From NCBI GenBank assembly GCA_024711415.1, contig JANJSW010000119.1, forward strand, positions 1-6,900: 6,900 bases of DNA, read 5' to 3'. The notes under the pieces were generated by a model that made no database searches, was not told the origin of the DNA, and saw only the letters and a list, made by a program, of their open reading frames with translations. This stretch comes from Thermomonas sp. GTDB taxonomy: Bacteria; Pseudomonadota; Gammaproteobacteria; Xanthomonadales; Xanthomonadaceae. Shown piece after piece: positions 5,195 to 6,900 of the stretch (position 1 is the first letter of the stretch; each line of letters opens with the position of its first letter). Made by a program: the position numbers and the translations under genes.

Positions 5195-6397
5195 ATGCCC
5201 CGTTTTGTCCGCCGTTCGCTGTTCGTGTTGACCGGATTGTTGCTTGCCGCCGCCGTGACGGACGTGGCGAGCTATGACGCAAAGGCATGGCTGGCGGACT
5301 ACGCGCGGCTGAAGCGCGACATGGCGCAGGGCTACGCCAATCTTGACTGGGTGGTGGAGCGTCGCGGTCTGGATCTGGTGGCGCTGGACCGCGACACCAG
5401 CGCTGCCCTGCAGGGCGCGCATTCGCAGGTACGGGCGTTCCTGGCGCTGCGCCGGTTCACCCGCGCCTTTGCCGATCCGCATCTGCGGCTGGTGCCGGGC
5501 GCGCGCGCTGATGCGGCGCCGGCAGCGGGCAACGCTGCGGCGGCTGCGGAGGAGATCGACCTGCCCGCCGGCAAGGACTGCGGCGCTGCGGGGTATGAAG
5601 AAGGCGAGCACGCCTTCGAGTTCCCGTTCGCATCGATGGCCGGCTGGACGCCGCTGCAGGGCGGCGACTTCCCGACCGGCCTGCTGGGCGATGTGGGCGT
5701 GCTGCGCATCGCGCAGTTCGGCGAAGACCAGTACGCCGACGCCTGCGCGCAGGTATTCCGCGCCGGGATCGGCACGCATGCGCTGAAGCTGGCCGTTCGC
5801 GAACTGCAGCAGCGCCGGCTGGTGCAGGCGATCCGCGACCTGCAGCGGCGCGGCGCGCGCCGGCTGCTGGTGGATGTGTCGGGGAACGGTGGCGGCACCG
5901 AATGGGTGACCGAAGTAGTGGCGCTGCTGACCGACCGCGAGCTGACCCGCGCACAGGCCCGGCTGCTGGCGCCGGGCTGCGACCGTTCCGCGGTCTGGAC
6001 CGGCGCCGCGGCGCCCTGTCCCGTGCTGCAGCCGGACGCAGGGCGCGCGCGCCTGCAGGGCACCGGCGCATGGACCGGCCCGGTGCTGATCCTGGCGGAC
6101 CGCCGCACCGGTTCGGCGTCGGAGGACTTCATCGCCTGGCTGCAGCAGAACCGGGTGGCGACGGTGCTGGGCGAAACCACCGCCGGCGCGGGCTGCGGTT
6201 ACGTGGATGGCGGCAGCCGCACGCAGCTGGCGGTCGCACCGTTCGACGTGCGGATGCCGAACTGCGCACGCTTCCTGGACGATGGCACCAACGAGATCGA
6301 AGGGCTTCGCCCCGACGTGGCTCTGCCGATGCAGTCCGCCGATGCCGCGGAGAAGGCGCGGGCGCTGCAGGCGGCGTTGGAATCGGATGCCGGGTGA
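5195..6397 (+). CDS. S41 family peptidase-like exported protein
   Basis: This 400-residue protein has an N-terminal signal sequence (RR at 6-7, hydrophobic 8-22, likely cleavage near DVAS/Y at 26-27), so it is periplasmic or membrane-anchored. The C-terminal half carries the S41/ClpP-crotonase-fold peptidase core: LLGDVGVLRIAQFGE (163-177), RRLLVDVSGNGGG (222-234), VLILADRRTGSASEDFIAWL (297-316) and ATVLGETTAG (322-331). By alignment with the SASE motif of C-terminal processing proteases, S307 is the likely nucleophile. The Lys that normally follows about 25 residues later (GKG) is replaced by Ala (GAG, 331-333). It therefore either uses a different base, as in the tricorn/S41B branch, or is inactive. 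No PDZ domain is evident. Eight cysteines are visible in the mature region. The ATG at 5195 is chosen because the signal peptide starts there; an upstream in-frame ATG at 5090 adds 35 residues unlike a protein. The ribosome-binding site is weak (CCGGAA). Confidence 0.85.
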   Translation: MPRFVRRSLFVLTGLLLAAAVTDVASYDAKAWLADYARLKRDMAQGYANLDWVVERRGLDLVALDRDTSAALQGAHSQVRAFLALRRFTRAFADPHLRLVPGARADAAPAAGNAAAAAEEIDLPAGKDCGAAGYEEGEHAFEFPFASMAGWTPLQGGDFPTGLLGDVGVLRIAQFGEDQYADACAQVFRAGIGTHALKLAVRELQQRRLVQAIRDLQRRGARRLLVDVSGNGGGTEWVTEVVALLTDRELTRAQARLLAPGCDRSAVWTGAAAPCPVLQPDAGRARLQGTGAWTGPVLILADRRTGSASEDFIAWLQQNRVATVLGETTAGAGCGYVDGGSRTQLAVAPFDVRMPNCARFLDDGTNEIEGLRPDVALPMQSADAAEKARALQAALESDAG

Positions 6398-6434
6398 GCC
6401 GCGCACCCGGACTGCGCCCCGTCATGACGCGCGA

Positions 6435-6454
6435 GGCCCGCATCGCTGCGGGCC
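6435..6454. terminator. GCGA-loop hairpin between convergent genes
   Basis: GGCCCGCA (6435-6442) pairs perfectly with TGCGGGCC (6447-6454) around a 4-base loop. On the minus strand the loop is GCGA, and the hairpin matches the one at 4966-4985 at 18 of 20 positions. It sits between the S41 gene (plus) and psd (minus), where a bidirectional terminator is expected. Neither side has a proper T-tract, so it may be a 3'-end stabiliser or need a factor for termination. Confidence 0.6.
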
Positions 6455-6485
6455 CTGTCGGTTGTGTTGGGGGGGCGGAAGCGGC

Positions 6486-6900
6486 TCAGTCGCGCAGCGC
6501 CAGCCGCTGCCCCAGCCGCACCGGGCTTTCCGCCTGCAGCGCCGGGTCCAGCGTGGCCACGCCCTTGGGCAGCAGCACGATCACGGTGCTGCCGTAGTTG
6601 AAGCGCGCCATTTCCGCGAAGCGTTCCAGGGTGATGCCCTTGCCGCGATAGTCCTTGCGGGTGATGGCATCGCCGTAGGCGGGGATCTCCACGCCGCTCC
6701 ACACGGTTTCCACGCCGGACACCAGCAGCGCACCCACCATCACCTGCACCATCGGGCCGAAGTCGGTATCGAAATGGCAGACCAGCCGCTCGTTGCGGGC
6801 GAACAGGCCGGGCACGCTGGCCACCGCGTCGGTGCCCACCGAGAACAGCCGGCCGGGCACGTGCACGGTCTCGCGCAGGGTGCCGGTCCACGGCATGTGC
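6486..6900 (-). CDS. psd: phosphatidylserine decarboxylase proenzyme, C-terminal part (partial)
   Basis: This enzyme converts phosphatidylserine to phosphatidylethanolamine at the inner membrane. About 137 codons are visible and the N-terminal portion lies beyond the right edge. The visible protein reads [10 protein letters not shown] at its start, matching the family block that follows the HPxDYHR segment. It continues with [34 protein letters not shown] and the pyruvoyl-forming [14 protein letters not shown]. The Ser of GST (codon 6590-6588) is where the proenzyme cleaves itself and becomes the pyruvoyl group. Here Tyr replaces the more usual Leu of the LGST motif. The C terminus (GQRLALRD) ends soon after the core, without the long acidic tail of the E. 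coli enzyme. It is a core housekeeping gene and so marks this side of the window as chromosomal backbone. Confidence 0.97.
   Translation of the reverse strand, partial: HMPWTGTLRETVHVPGRLFSVGTDAVASVPGLFARNERLVCHFDTDFGPMVQVMVGALLVSGVETVWSGVEIPAYGDAITRKDYRGKGITLERFAEMARFNYGSTVIVLLPKGVATLDPALQAESPVRLGQRLALRD

Noticed and set aside
5135..6406. 423-codon open frame on the minus strand opposite the S41 gene
   Set aside because: High G+C leaves few stops in antisense. The product is Arg/Ala/Gln-rich without any domain, while the plus frame has a signal peptide and S41 motifs.
1..6900. CRISPR array, tRNA or rRNA
   Set aside because: No regularly spaced repeats with unique spacers, no tRNA-like cloverleaf with acceptor and T-arm, and no rRNA signature strings were seen on either strand.

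Overview
The window looks like a junction between accessory DNA and the core chromosome of a high-G+C gammaproteobacterium, most likely a member of the Xanthomonadaceae/Lysobacteraceae. This placement is inferred from strong G/C-ending codon use, a phosphatidylserine decarboxylase, and a very hydrophobic 74-residue Trp/Leu-rich protein of a type I associate with that family. Composition changes along the window: bases 421-480 hold 28 G/C of 60, whereas bases 5821-5880 hold 46 of 60.

Left part (1-1529), accessory. A strongly structured stretch (about 18-144: a GNRA-capped hairpin, then a 19-pair stem) and a GGCGTTAGGC motif precede a tightly coupled two-gene unit. Its genes are a DUF5343-type protein and a small PD-(D/E)XK nuclease resembling the DpnII/MboI-like restriction-endonuclease fold; they overlap by 17 bases. 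This pair is the best candidate here for an uncharacterised anti-phage or nucleic-acid conflict module. It is followed by short G-rich tandem repeats.

Middle (1530-2779): a complete IS3-family insertion sequence on the minus strand. It has 25-bp imperfect inverted repeats, a GGT target duplication, orfA, orfB with an intact DDE triad, and an A7 slippery run that joins the two frames by a -1 shift. It sits inside an older repeat, which reads GGGGTCAGGTTCACTTTTC once the IS and one GGT are removed.

Right part (2780-6900): ordinary high-G+C chromosomal genes. These are a dienelactone-hydrolase-family protein (minus), a SnoaL/NTF2-like protein, a small membrane protein, an exported NTF2-like (DUF4440-type) protein closed by a clear intrinsic terminator, an exported S41-like peptidase, and the C-terminal part of psd (minus, running off the right edge). 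Nothing in the sequence ties these genes into one pathway. Two nearly identical GCGA-loop hairpins close neighbouring units.
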